From assembly GCA_003991915.1 (NCBI GenBank), contig RQTK01001024.1, positions 63,324-127,323 of the forward strand: 64,000 nt of DNA. Direction: 5' to 3'. The notes below the pieces were generated by a model that was not told where the DNA came from, made no database searches, and saw only the letters and a program-made list of their open reading frames with translations. Below are positions 49,201-59,699 of the stretch, piece after piece. The position numbers were made by a program, and so were the translations under genes. The stretch is from Elysia chlorotica. Lineage: Eukaryota > Mollusca > Gastropoda > Plakobranchidae. Within the stretch, counting starts at the first letter, position 1. Every line of letters begins with the position of its first letter.

Positions 49201-51938
49201 TATTCTGAAAAAGATTTGGCTCTTTTCAAAAAACAGTCAGTTTCTACACTTGTCTATAATTCAAAAATAAGTGCACTGTCCTTCAAGATGTTTTGTTGCT
49301 TCAAAATCAATCCGAGTCAAGAATCGAATAATTACTAAGATGTTGGAGGAGAGTCTGGTTCAGTACTTCTCAGCTTCCACTAAATATTTTTCATTAGGTT
49401 TTGGAGACGTCTTGGTTCGCGACTAGGGGACGTAAATACCACGTCGCGGTAGCTTACAATTCGTAAGCCTTCTCATTCTTATATCTTAAGACGAGTCATA
49501 AGCTTACCATAACATTGTGCTTACGACCTTAAATGAGCCTTCCGTGGGTGAATAGAAAGGTACTATAAATTGCAGTTTATTTCAGCTTGGTTAGCTCTAA
49601 CCACTTGATGACTCCCGTGAAAACGATGTGTGCATGGTGTACATTATGTATATTATACAATACATTATTATATGTAGACAATTTTTAATGTATATCAATC
49701 GGTATCCGTCAGAATAACAAAGTGTTTAAAAGAGCTAATCATTTTCATTGCAAGGTTATCCTAAGCTTTTGTTTAAGGTTTCAACTTCCCTGATTCAAAG
49801 CTGGAAAAGGTATGCTGTATGTAACACTTCCCTGTGTTTTCCAGGACCTTCGCCGAGGCAGACCGTGTGTTGAGACCTGGCGGTACCATCGCTCTGTTCG
49901 GTTATGACGTCCTCAGGGCCGCCAATCCAGTAATCGACGCCGTTATTCAGAAGGTAGTTCAAATTGATGCAATAACATAGTGTCTGTTGCTCATAGAAGC
50001 GCTCTATCTATTGCAAACAAAATGAGCTGAACAAGACCACTTAATTATAGCATATGACAGACAGAAATGGAGAGAGTTTACATTGCTACAAAGCTACCGA
50101 AGTGTCACCAATATAGAACGTGTTACGCGCCACGGCCATAAATTAAAAAAAAAAAGTTAAAATAAAAAAGCTGAGATATTTTGGCCACGACAAGATTTCC
50201 TATGTATAGATATAATAGAGAGTAGAGCCAAGGGGACAAAGGCAGAGGAAGACCTAGAAGAAAATAGCTGGGCGTTATAAAACACTGTCCGGGCAGAGAA
50301 GAGTGGCATTCTATTTCAAGTTGAGCTCTTTAGAGATGACACAAGATGATGATGATTTGAAATTGCTCAGTGCGTTCAAATAATTAAAATATACACCATG
50401 GACGCCTATACCAGCAGACTGTCTGACAACATAGCCTTTTTTTAAGGAGTGACACATGCAAATTGACGAAACTTTATTCCATGCTTTTAAATTGTTGCTT
50501 TTTTTAAAACTTGTCAACAGATGTTTATCAACTTTCTCCCTTACTGGCCCAAAGAGTCGACCATGATCTTCGACAGGTTTAGGGACGTCACCCTGCCCTA
50601 CTCCGACTACAGAAGGTTAGTAATCTAGTCGGCTTGTACCATATACCAAAGGATTAGCTTAAAGCGGAATTTATTTTAAAAAAAACAGTAGTATTATACA
50701 AACACATTATACAAACACATGCCATTTTCTAATCAAAACGAACCACTTGATCGTAACAAACATGATGCGAACCAGACATCACGAACTGATCTAATAATCA
50801 TGCATAGACTGCCACTCAGAGACTCATCCATATAAATAGTCTGTGTGAGAGACTCTGAGACAACTGGCCATATAAATCAACCCTAGAATATAAATTGATG
50901 CAGGATACTGCATAGCTAATGATGAAAGGATGCCATCTTGAATAGACAGCCTAAACGTGGGGATGTCGTCATAAGAGAATACAACCAAGAAAAGCTCACA
51001 ATGCTATTGATACGGGGAGCTAGTCTGACGCGTCCTCATGATTAAATTTTTCATCGAAAGGAAGCTGCCACCTTAAATATCGCAACCTACATACGCAAAG
51101 TCCTGCCCGTAAAACCGCTGACTATTTCACCCTCTCTGATACCACCATGCTATACACAGATGCTTGCTCCTCCCTACCCCCACCCTTGACGCCCACAGGT
51201 GCGATGACCTGAAGATTTGTGAGCAGTTGAACATCGACACATACATGGGTCTGATGAAGTCTCTCTGGCCGTTTGTCGCCTACTGCAAGGACCATCCAGA
51301 TGTCGACCTCGCCGGGAACTTGAGGAAAGAGTGAGCACATCGTTATATAATAATAATAACTGTTTTTTTAATATAATAATTGTTACAAAAAAAGAGAAAT
51401 TCAGTCCTTAAGCACCATAATGGCCAACTTGCCGTTAAACCCCTTACATTTTTAGCGGGGATCAACAGTATAGTAACATTCATTTTGTGCCCCAAGCTCA
51501 ATTCGTTTTTCCTCCGTGATTTCCGTGAAACTGCTTCCAATAGCATTCATTTTGAGAGATCACTAAATACATATCTGGTTAAATGAAATCCCCCAAGCTA
51601 AATGCCCTTTTACTCTCATCTCTCCCATAGTAACTTTTTGTGAGATCGCTTCACATAATTATGTTCAGTTTATAAGACATGGCGCAGGTTTGCTATGTTT
51701 TTTTCCTCCGTCCCCTACATAACAAGGTTCATTTAAACAAAATTTAAGATAGCCCTACATAACTCTGTGTTTATTATTTTAACATGACATCACCCAAGTT
51801 GTAACCCCCACCCCCACCCCTCTTCCTTCCCCACATAGAATGGAGGCTGCCCTGGCTAAGGTGAACCCCCCTGGCAACACCACGTTCGACATCTCCTGGG
51901 ACATGTTCATCCTGATGGGCCACAAGCCAAGCAAGTGA
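46274..51938 (+). CDS. Class I SAM-dependent methyltransferase (Methyltransf_11 type), 6 exons, 280 aa
   Basis: Exons: 46274-46516, 46921-47084, 47670-47778, 50521-50615, 51199-51330 and 51839-51938 (TGA). All introns are GT-AG with phases 0, 2, 0, 2, 2, totalling 843 nt. The start MSEAEIAQAKAMM is the first ATG of an open exon. Motif I is AVDVGCGPG (61-69), the glycine-rich SAM loop. D86 in GVDVSE fits the ribose-binding acidic position. A CSGESFNLMP segment follows (125-132). EADRVLRPGGTIALFGYD (about 140-157) is the post-motif strand typical of the family. The length is normal for the putative methyltransferases of this group. The substrate is unknown and no targeting signal is seen, so it is probably cytosolic. 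Exons 2 and 3 have a second copy in intron 3 (48619-48782, 49845-49953), so the structure given uses the first copy. Upstream lies the dispersed repeat with heat-shock-like elements. Confidence 0.92.
46560..46682 (+). repeat. SINE-like block in methyltransferase intron 1
   Basis: GGTGGGTTGGCTCAAATGGT and AGAGTTGGTATCTTCG resemble a tRNA A-box half (compare 30500). GACGTTGGACGTTAGGACACC resembles the SINE tail. The middle is missing. It is copied at 48305-48410 by the tandem duplication. Confidence 0.6.
48619..48782 (+). CDS. Second copy of methyltransferase exon 2
   Basis: 164 nt with a TGCAG acceptor and a GA/GTGAGA donor, the same length and phase as 46921-47084. Only three bases differ, giving I92V and L102C (NIPNCEF instead of NIPNLEF). 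It is open throughout. It can replace exon 2 or, together with the copied exon 3, be added without changing frame. Confidence 0.85.
48844..49315. repeat. Extra sequence in duplication copy 2
   Basis: About 470 bp of AT-rich DNA interrupts the copied intron 2 between AAATTTTA and GTCAAGAATCGAATAATTAC, which are adjacent in copy 1 at about 47143. It is either a later insertion in copy 2 or a deletion from copy 1. No terminal repeats, target duplication or open frame were recognised. Confidence 0.7.
49845..49953 (+). CDS. Second copy of methyltransferase exon 3
   Basis: 109 nt, identical to 47670-47778 including the CCAG acceptor, encoding TFAEADRVLRPGGTIALFGY onward. The donor is GTAGTT instead of GTAATT. 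Together with the second exon 2 it adds 273 nt (91 codons), phase-neutral. Confidence 0.85.
51380..51590 (+). mobile_element. CR1-like LINE C-terminal remnant in methyltransferase intron 5
   Basis: The end of a plus-strand open frame reads LNSFFLRDFRETASN then HFERSLNTYLVK and stops. This matches the usual C-terminal end of CR1/L2-type LINE proteins (WNSLPxxxRxAxSxxxFKxxLKTYL). Upstream RT motifs are not seen, so it is a short 3'-end fragment. Confidence 0.5.
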
Positions 51939-51999
51939 AGCCACAGACCAGTGCCACGTCACTAGAATGTCTTCATCTTCAAATGATAGTCATTATAAC

Positions 52000-52005
52000 A
52001 ATAAA
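52000..52005 (+). terminator. Poly(A) signal of the methyltransferase gene
   Basis: AATAAA 62 nt after the stop codon. A second AATAAA is at 52072-52077, and the duplicated 3' flank gives a third at 52871-52876, so alternative 3' ends are possible. Confidence 0.5.
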
Positions 52006-52159
52006 CAATAATAAGAATAAGAATAAGAATAATACTAATTATAATAATAGTAATAATAATAATAATTTAACAATAAACAAAAACGAAAGTCAGGGTCGTT
52101 ACAAAAAGTATTTTTGGTGAATTATTCTCTTTGATCGTTTGTGTACGTCGGCGCTTGTC

Positions 52160-52425
52160 GTGCTTTCCTTTTGATTTATTTGTTGTTGTTTGTTGTTTTT
52201 TTTTTGTTTTTTTTAGATGTTCCTGTAATTGCTGTTATTGGCCATGTCGTTGTTGCTGTTATTGTTGTTGTTGCTGCTGCTGTTGTTCCTGCTGTTGTTG
52301 TTGCTATTCTTGCTATTGTTGCTGCTGCTGCTGCTGCTGCTGTTTTTGTTCCTACTGCTGTTTTTGTTGCTGCTGCTGCTGCTATTGCTGTTGTTGTTGT
52401 TGTTGTTGTCGTTGTCGTCATGTTA
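52160..52425. repeat. (GCT/GTT)n imperfect trinucleotide array
   Basis: Mixed GCT, GTT, ATT and CCT triplets with a shorter version in the second copy near 53040-53130. The open frames over it in all three plus frames (poly-Cys, poly-Val/Ala, poly-Leu) are artefacts. Confidence 0.9.
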
Positions 52426-53487
52426 TTGGGGCGGAGCTGCTTTGTTTAGAATGAGATGAATCCCTTTGAACATTAAATTATGTTCCTTACAGCGCAATTG
52501 TCTTAAAAACAACCATAGCTAAACTTTACTTAATTTTAGATCCACACCATCTGCATTATCCAGTATGACCCAGCCACAAAACTAAAAGTGTGATTCTGTT
52601 TTAAGAACAATGCATACCGAGGTATATTTGTTATAGGGAAAAACCCATCGTTTTTCACACTTAAGCAAATTAATTTTCAGAGTGTAGTTTGGACAACAGT
52701 GCTGTGACCTCAGGCCCCGGGCTGATGTGATCTTTTCATAGTAAAATTACTTTAAAAAATAGCAAATAAGCTATGGAAGAAAGTCCGTAGGCGTTGTGCC
52801 ACATGCATGCTATGCTATGAATCATAGTTTCTATAGAATCTGTTCATCTTCAAATGATAGTCATTATAACAATAAACAAAACCCAAAGTCAGGGTCGTTG
52901 CGAAAAAAAGAAAAAAAAAGATTGTTGGTCAATTATTCTCTTTGATTGTTTGTGTACGTCGGCGCATGTGATGCTTCCGTTTTGAAATATTTGTTGTTGG
53001 TTTGCATTTTTAATTAGATATCTCTGTTGTTTTTGTTCTTGTTAGTGTTGCTGCTGCTGTTGTTGTTCCTACTGCTGTTTTTGTTCCTACTGTTTTTTTT
53101 CCTACTACTGTTTTTGTTGCTGCTGGAGCTTTTTTTTGGTCATAATTATTATTGAGGAGGAGCCCCTTTGTTTATAATGAGGTGAATCCCTTTGAAAAAC
53201 TCTAACAGTATTTAACATTAAATTATGTTCCTTAGGTGACAATTGTCTTAACAACTACGCTAACCAAATTTTAATTAAATTCAAATCCACACCATCTGCA
53301 TTATCCAGTATGATCCAGCCACAGCACCTAATGCGTGATACTGTTTTAAGAACAATGCATAACGAGGTATATTTGTTATTTGTTTTTCACACCTAAGCGA
53401 ATTTCAGAGTGTAGTTTGGACAACAGTGCTGTAAAATCAATAGATTTGAAAGGATCTTTTCATAGTAAAAGTATTTAAAAAATAGGC

Positions 53488-53665
53488 CGCGTCTTTTTCC
53501 ACCGCATAGAAGGTGAACACAAATCTGCGTTTTTTCACACCGTTTATAGAAGATGGAAAAAAATCTGCGTTTTTTCAAACTGTTTATGGAAGGTGAACAA
53601 AAACTGGCGTTCTTTTCCACCGTTCATGAAAGGTTGAAAACCGACGTCTTTTTACACTGCAAAGA
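53488..53665. repeat. Short tandem repeat, about 48 bp x 4
   Basis: The unit AAATCTGCGTTTTTTCACAC plus CGTTTATAGAAGATGGAA recurs four times with 10-25% divergence, directly after the duplicated 3' flank. Confidence 0.82.
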
Positions 53666-53786
53666 ACTATCCCATTTTTGTGGCAACATTATGCTCCCCA
53701 AAAGGCAAATTATTAATGTTCACCTCCAGCGCAGAGCTAAAAGTGTGGGTCTTATCTCTACATTGCAGGAGCTTCTCGTCTGTCTC

Positions 53787-53840
53787 ATGGCCGATATAGC
53801 CTATATAGTGCTGAATGTTGGACGTTAAACCAACACACCA
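53787..53840 (+). repeat. SINE 3' tail fragment
   Basis: GATATAGCCTATATAGTGCT and TTGGACGTTAAACCAACAC match the SINE tail. Nothing upstream matches. Confidence 0.8.
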
Positions 53841-53899
53841 AAAACAGTCTCATGGCCGACGCGTTGTTTAGCCTATCTAGTCTATAAATAGAATTTCAC

Positions 53900-54690
53900 C
53901 GAATTTAACTCATTGGCTGGATTTTCCTACAGCCATTCTTGGCTTGACTGATCTTGGAGATAGCCGTTAACTCAGACTGGGTTTGTTTTACTTAACTTCC
54001 CTGTATATATGTATTACCATGAACGTCAAGGACAAAGTTCTTATCCAATTTTTAATGGTTCTTCGAATCCCAAAAAAATATTCTAATTCTTATAGGAGAA
54101 ATGTCATAAATTATCATAAAGCATAAGGTCCAACTTTAGGCCCTAGTGTACTTTGAGTTTGCAGGAGAGCTTTACTCTCTACCTAGCGCTGTTGAGTAAG
54201 ATATCTATTATAGATTTAGAGTGGTGACACCGCCTATGAACCGTTTTGATAATAAAATCTATGCAATGTGCCAAAACAAAAAGTGTTCCTCTATAATACA
54301 TTACTTCAAGACAGACCGAACAATATTGTTTTTTCAGGAGTCAAAAGTTTTTACCGAATCCTTAACGGATAACAGTAACATACTATCAGAAAGATCTGGA
54401 TCTCTCGTCCTTCGTATCCTTGGTATCCGAAACCTTTGCACAGAGTGTCACCCTGAAATGGGGAAAGCGTATTAAAGAATAATAGGGAGGTTCATATGTT
54501 TATGAAGGTTGTATAATATATAATATAAAAAAAGCATTGCTTTGCTAAACAAAACTTTAGCAGGCTTTGAAATGCATCATTCTTGGCCTGTCGAAGAAGA
54601 TTTAAAACTTGAACTGTGTGACATACTGCTTGTACAAAAAAGAGTTTGAATTTCTACCAATGGGTTGTTGGATGATTTTACTCATTCATG
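53900..54690. other. Unassigned stretch before the Jockey-like LINE
   Basis: An 84-codon plus-strand open frame at 54221-54475 is not low-complexity. It may be part of the following LINE, but no motif supports that. Confidence 0.3.
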
Positions 54691-54699
54691 GAATAGATT

Positions 54700-56064
54700 T
54701 AAAGCTGAGATTATCTAAACATTTTAAACTTTCATTTTGATTTAGTACTCATCCTGACAATCCTGCTTTTCACCCTGTTTTCCACCCAACTTATGTAGAA
54801 AAATTCCAATTTTCACCGAACGCGATTCCATCCTTTGGAATTCGGGTTCAGCAGCTCCTTCTGGAAATCGACTTAGACAATAACTCTATTCAAGAAGAAA
54901 AAATTTCGGAAATCCCTCCCTGGACGCTGGAAAGACCAGAAAGCATTCTTGACATGGCAGCTCTCCATAAGGACAAAACCCCTCCAGAGATATAATATGG
55001 AGAAAAGTTTGAACAAATCATCGAAAATCATTCCGATCACAACCTACTTTTCACTGACGGGTCTTAAGATGAGACCTGTGTCTGAGCTGCCTGCCACTCA
55101 TTCTCAGCAGATAAATGCTGCGGGGTGAATGCGAAGGCGTCCATATTTACTTCGGAGGCAGTGACCCTGTGCATGGCACTCGACACTGTGTCCACCTTAA
55201 GGAAAGACAAATTTTTAATCCTCTCTGACTCGCTCTCTCTCTGGTGAAAGCGGTGGGGGAGGCAAACTCCAAAAATCCTAAAAATGTTAAAGTATTAGAA
55301 CAAATTCACGAAATACAGACAAATGGTAAGAAAATTGTTCTCTGCTGGATTCTCAGCCATGTCGGAATCGAGGGAAATGAAATGGCTGATGAGCTCGACA
55401 AAATCGGGCTCGAACTTGAACCTACTCAGATGCAAATACCAGCATCTGATGTTAAGCCAATTATTATACACACGTTTATAAGAGAAAACTGAAAGGCGCG
55501 ATGGAAAAATATGACAACCAACAAATTACACTCTGTCCAACCACATTTAAGTCACTGGCCAGGAATTTCTCAGGCAAGACGACGAGACCAGGTGGTACTC
55601 GATCGAGTCCAACTTGGACACGATCATCTTACTAACGCCTTTCTACTGAGAGGGGCAAAACTCCACTGTGTCAAACTTACAACTGTCAATTGTCCATTAG
55701 TCACATTCTGGTTGATTGTCCGGTTTTTTACCGGGAAAGAAATGTGTACCTAGCTTCCAGGCCACTGGAAAGCATGTTTACTTATGTTAGTCCTCAGCGC
55801 ATACTCAGGTACCTCAAGGACATTGGTGTATGATAAAATGTAACTGTGATAATCCTACACATGAATCTTTTTAACTACTGTATATACCCTTCACTCATAA
55901 CCAAACTTTTCACGCAACATTGTTATGTTTTTACTACTCAGAGATAAAGGAATTACCATTGCTTCTAGTATAATGCATTAACCGACTTAGAAGATCATGG
56001 GCACAGCATAGCCGTTACCGTGCTGACGTGCCGTAAAACAAACTCACTCACTCACTCACTCAGT
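54700..56064 (+). mobile_element. Jockey/I-type LINE 3' part with RNase H and (ACTC)n tail
   Basis: In broken plus frames: HPVFHPTYVEKFQ, a connecting PPWTLERPESILDMAALHKD segment (about 54920-54980), the RNase H start HNLLFTDGS (about 55040-55067), SEAVTLCMALDTV (about 55155), LILSDSLSL (about 55220), the RNase H end LCWILSHVGIEGNEMADEL (55340-55400), then ARRRDQVVLDRVQLGHDHLT and NAFLLRGA (55575-55660), the conserved C-terminal end of such LINEs. A GCCGTTACCGTGCTGACGTG region and (ACTC)n at 56039-56064 form the 3' terminus. Upstream RT is absent, so it is 5'-truncated, and internal frame shifts show it is dead. Confidence 0.85.
56039..56064 (+). repeat. (ACTC)n LINE tail
   Basis: Six tetranucleotide units after GCCGTAAAACAA, positioned as the 3' tail of the LINE above. 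Confidence 0.85.
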
Positions 56065-56524
56065 ACTTTTAGATGAGCAATGTTTAATACGTTTTTGAAA
56101 CAAAGCATGCTTTGGTATTTTGTTTTTAAATAAACAATAATTTGGTATTCTCTTAACAAACATAATTTAGTGAGGACGAAGTTAAATCGCCCATTGGCAA
56201 GTGTTGATGCGTCCGGATTATAGTGATTTTCTTTGGTTCGATTTGCACTTTCCCAAGCAAGATAGCAAGTCACTCAAAAAGACCTAGCCACGAAACTCCT
56301 TTTTTTAAGTAGTTATCTAGTAGTATAAACCATACTCGCTTTAAGTGGTAAGCCGATTTGGTGCCGCTGCATCTACAAGTGGGGGGTTCTAAACTTCTGA
56401 TTTCGCAAAGTACAATCACTGCTCGACCATTTTCACTGTAAGCCTATTTCTACCACTGTGGAAAAATACCTAAAATTACAGATCTACTCATTATTTATCC
56501 AGTAGTCTGCCTCTCCTAAAATCT

Positions 56525-57019
<495 letters not shown>

Positions 57020-57028
<9 letters not shown>

Positions 57029-57140
57029 AAAATTTTCACCGACCCGAACCAGTAGGGGACGAAACCCGATAAATATTTAATATGCCCGATTGTGGGTCGG
57101 AAATGGTGACTTCTCCTGCGCACTACCACTGACTCTAACC
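57020..57140 (-). repeat. Diverged SINE central part
   Basis: On the minus strand GTCCCCTACTGGTTCGGGTC and GGTG..ATAATGTGAC match the SINE linker (compare 17965 and 20664) and lead directly into the tail described in the adjacent duplication. Confidence 0.65.
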
Positions 57141-57294
57141 CCCGATAAAATATTTTAGTAGGGAAATAACAGCTCAGACTAAACACATTTCTCGGATGGG
57201 ACCAAGAATATGGTATACATACTATATTTATCGCAGGATGGAGCCAAAATAATGTTTTTTTGTTTTTTTCTATGCACATGGACCGTAGCATTGT

Positions 57295-57535
57295 CTAGCA
57301 GCAGGCGCGCGTAAATAACCAACAAAATGGCGGCGTTTCTGAATGGCTATTGTTCTCTAGCAGTAGCAATAGTATGAACTGTGACAAATAAAAAGATTTT
57401 ATTATAGAAAATAAACATGTACCATAGGCGACTGCTAGTACGACACAGAGAGTCAAGCAAAGAATTAAGTCGGCCTTCATGTTTACTTATCACACTGAAA
57501 CGGGATAGAGATGAAAGTTCGTCGTGGTTAAACAC
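57295..57535 (-). other. Possible signal-peptide exon, unrecognised
   Basis: The minus-strand open frame starting at 57480 begins MKADLILCLTLCVVLAVAYG, a charged N-terminus, hydrophobic core and AVA cleavage-like site, followed by a possible TATG/GTACAT donor. No downstream exon was found, and only about 20 codons carry signal. An AAAATGGCGGC (YY1-like) motif lies at 57324-57334 on the plus strand. Speculative. Confidence 0.2.
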
Positions 57536-57838
57536 AATTATTTCTATTAAAGATTAAAATACACACTGTAAGTTTTTTTTACGTACTTGAAGTAGGTGCT
57601 CACAATTGAAACGAGATTTTTTTCCCCCATCTTATACCACATCTGTTTTATTGCTTTGTATAGAGTAAAATTTTCATTAAAAATTAAAGACCAAAATTCA
57701 CTTTAGACGTAAGAATAAGGAAAAAATAGCAATTATGACAGGCATAAACCTAAAACTTGATTGCAAGGGAAGTCACTTATCTGTAAAGAAACCAAGGACG
57801 ATACAGAGAATTATTCATAATTGAATGAAATTGGGGGA

Positions 57839-57846
<8 letters not shown>

Positions 57847-57895
<49 letters not shown>

Positions 57896-59231
57896 AATGT
57901 AGGGTTAATTTAGGATTAAAGACTTATAAATGAGAGAGAGAGAGAGAGAGATGATAACATACTTATCTTCGTAGTTACCTTCTACAAAGGGGAATGAACT
58001 GTGGTTTGCATGGGATCAGCTCTTGTTGACATTGTCTCTTTATTTTTTTACAAGCTTTTAGTATCACTTAATGTGCAAATTAATGCATGTGTTTTGTTTT
58101 GAAGCATGTATTTGTCCTATTGTAATTTGTATTTTCATTCTGGTTGAGTTTGTGTTTATAATGTGACCAGATGACATAGGAGTCATGTAATCGGTGTACT
58201 GTCTCTGTGTGAGAGCACGTACAATTTTCGAACTTAAGAATTGAGACCCATCCACATTATGGCCTGTATAGTGTTCATGTTGGACGCTCAGCAATAAACT
58301 AACAAGTAAACCAACAAACAAACAATTGGGTGAGATTTTTCCGTCCATCTTGCGTGTTCTGCCCTGCACCTTTTCTATATACAATGATTCTTCGAAGCAA
58401 CAGGCCGCAGATCTTACAATGGCCTTCCAGCCAGTTCATCAGTTATCTTTTCTGCAAGTGTTCCCAATCGCGGCTTATATGTCGTCTCTTCTGGAGATTG
58501 GTTCTCAGGTGACTGTGCAGCCAAGTCGAGCTTGTGCACTGGCCTCGAGATTTGTGATTGCTGTTGTTGTAGTTGTTGTTGTAAGAGAGAGAGAGAGAGA
58601 GAGAGATGATAACATACTTATCTTCGTAGTTACCTTCTATAAAGGGGAATGAACTGTGGTTTGCATGGGATCAGCTCTTGTTGACATTGTCTCTTTATTT
58701 TTTTTTCACAAGCTTTTAGTATCACTCAATGTGCAAATTAATGCATGTGTTTTGTTTTGAAGCATGTATTTGTCATATTGTAACTTGTATTCTCATTCTG
58801 GTTGAGTTTGTGTTTATAATGTGACCAGATGACACAGGAGTCATGTAATCGGTGTACTGTCTCTTTTGTGAGAGCACGTACAATTTTCGAACTTAAGAAT
58901 TGAGACCCATCCACATTATAGCCTGTATAGTGTTCATGTTGGACGCTCAGCAATAAACTAACAAGTAAACAAACAAACACACAATTGGGTGAGATTTTTC
59001 CGTCCATCTTGCGTGTTCTGCCCTGCACCTTTTCTATATACTCTGATTCTTCGAAGCAACAGGCGGCAGATCTTACAATGGCCTTCCAGCCAGTTCACCA
59101 GTTATCTTTTCTGCAAGTGTTCCCGATCGCGGCTTATATGTCGTCTCTTCTGAAGATTGGTTCTCAGGTGACTGTGCAGCCAAGTCGAGCTTGTGCAATG
59201 GCCTCGAGTTTTGTAATTGTTGTGGTTGTAG
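57847..59231. repeat. 650-bp tandem duplication flanked by (GA)n
   Basis: Copy 1 is about 57932-58580 and copy 2 about 58581-59231, at least 95% identical by eye. Each starts with (GA)n then TGATAACATACTTATCTTCG and ends with a TTGTAGTT-rich tail. An extra (GA)n lies at 57847-57893. Each copy holds a plus-strand SINE-like piece (ATAATGTGACCAGATGACA to GTTCATGTTGGACGCTCAGC) inside sequence that on the minus strand is a LINE 3' end. Confidence 0.94.
58140..58305 (+). repeat. SINE central-to-tail piece (copied at 58800-58965)
   Basis: TTATAATGTGACCAGATGAC, AGGAGTCATG, GTGAGAGCACGTACAATTTT, GAGACCCATCCACATTATGG and GTTGGACGCTCAGC follow the SINE block order. The head is absent. Confidence 0.75.
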
Positions 59232-59320
59232 TTCTTCTTCTTCTTCTTCTTCTTCTTCTTCTTCTTCTTCTTCTTCTTCTTCTTCTTCTTCTTCTTCTTC
59301 TTCTTCTTCTTCTTCTTTTT

Positions 59321-59384
<64 letters not shown>

Positions 59385-59690
59385 TCTTCTTCTTCTTTTT
59401 GTTTTAATGATTGGCCTTTATGTTGTCTTTGTATCGTTTCTGTGGGCTGCCCTGCTTTCTCTTTCCCTCGCTCAGTCCACCATACAGTAGTTTTCTTGGG
59501 GTGCGGTCTGGGTTCCCTTCTGATGACATGGCCTGTCCACCAGAGCTGGGTTTTTAGGATCACGACTTGATGCTCGGTGATCTTTCTTTGCCGCGGACAT
59601 CAAAGTTTGTGACCTTTCTTGCCCCCGGATGTCAAAACTGAGGCTGCGCACTACCAGCATCATTATCGCACCGTTTTGCACGAGTGGTAA
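59102..59690 (-). mobile_element. RTE/BovB-like LINE C-terminus split by trinucleotide arrays
   Basis: On the minus strand: LKTQLWWTGHVIRREP then PKKTTVWWTE and GQPTETIQRQHKGQ (59400-59563) match the RWAGHVxRMxDxRxPK and GRPxxRYKDxLK region at the C-terminus of mollusc endonuclease-RT LINEs. Downstream on the same strand HCTSSTWLHSHLRTNLQKR (about 59130-59200) matches the degenerate C-terminal zinc finger (GRxCxSRxGLHSHLRTH). Between them lie (TTC)n and (CTA)n arrays where related elements carry a short poly-Thr/Ser tract. Several frame changes. It may belong to the same family as the RT at 43240-43880. Confidence 0.75.
59231..59400. repeat. Compound (TTC)n-(CTA)n-(TTC)n array
   Basis: About 29 TTC units, then about 20 CTA units, then about 6 TTC units, inside the minus-strand LINE C-terminus. 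Confidence 0.97.
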
Positions 59691-59699
59691 AATGCTGTT

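Larger units (their letters stand above)
46535..50459 (+). repeat. Intragenic tandem duplication carrying exons 2 and 3
   Basis: Copy 1 is 46535-48287 and copy 2 is 48284-50459. Both contain the SINE-like block of intron 1, exon 2, intron 2, exon 3 and most of intron 3. ATGC occurs at the left edge (46535-46538), the right edge (50456-50459) and the junction (48284-48287), so the breakpoints share 4-bp microhomology. Copy 2 has about 470 bp not found in copy 1 (48844-49315) and lacks about 30 bp of the SINE-like block. Intron identity appears to be about 95%. Confidence 0.95.
51964..53487 (+). repeat. Tandem duplication of the methyltransferase 3' flank
   Basis: Copy 1 (about 51964-52836) and copy 2 (about 52837-53487) share TTCATCTTCAAATGATAGTC, AGTCAGGGTCGTT, a trinucleotide-rich centre, CACACCATCTGCATTATCCA and CAGAGTGTAGTTTGGACAAC in order. 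Copy 2 is shorter, mainly in the trinucleotide region. It includes the poly(A) signal but no coding sequence. Confidence 0.93.

Noticed and set aside
52131-52459. Four overlapping frames of 76-107 codons (poly-Cys, poly-Val/Ala, poly-Leu, poly-Thr)
   Set aside because: All are translations of an imperfect trinucleotide array in the methyltransferase 3' flank.
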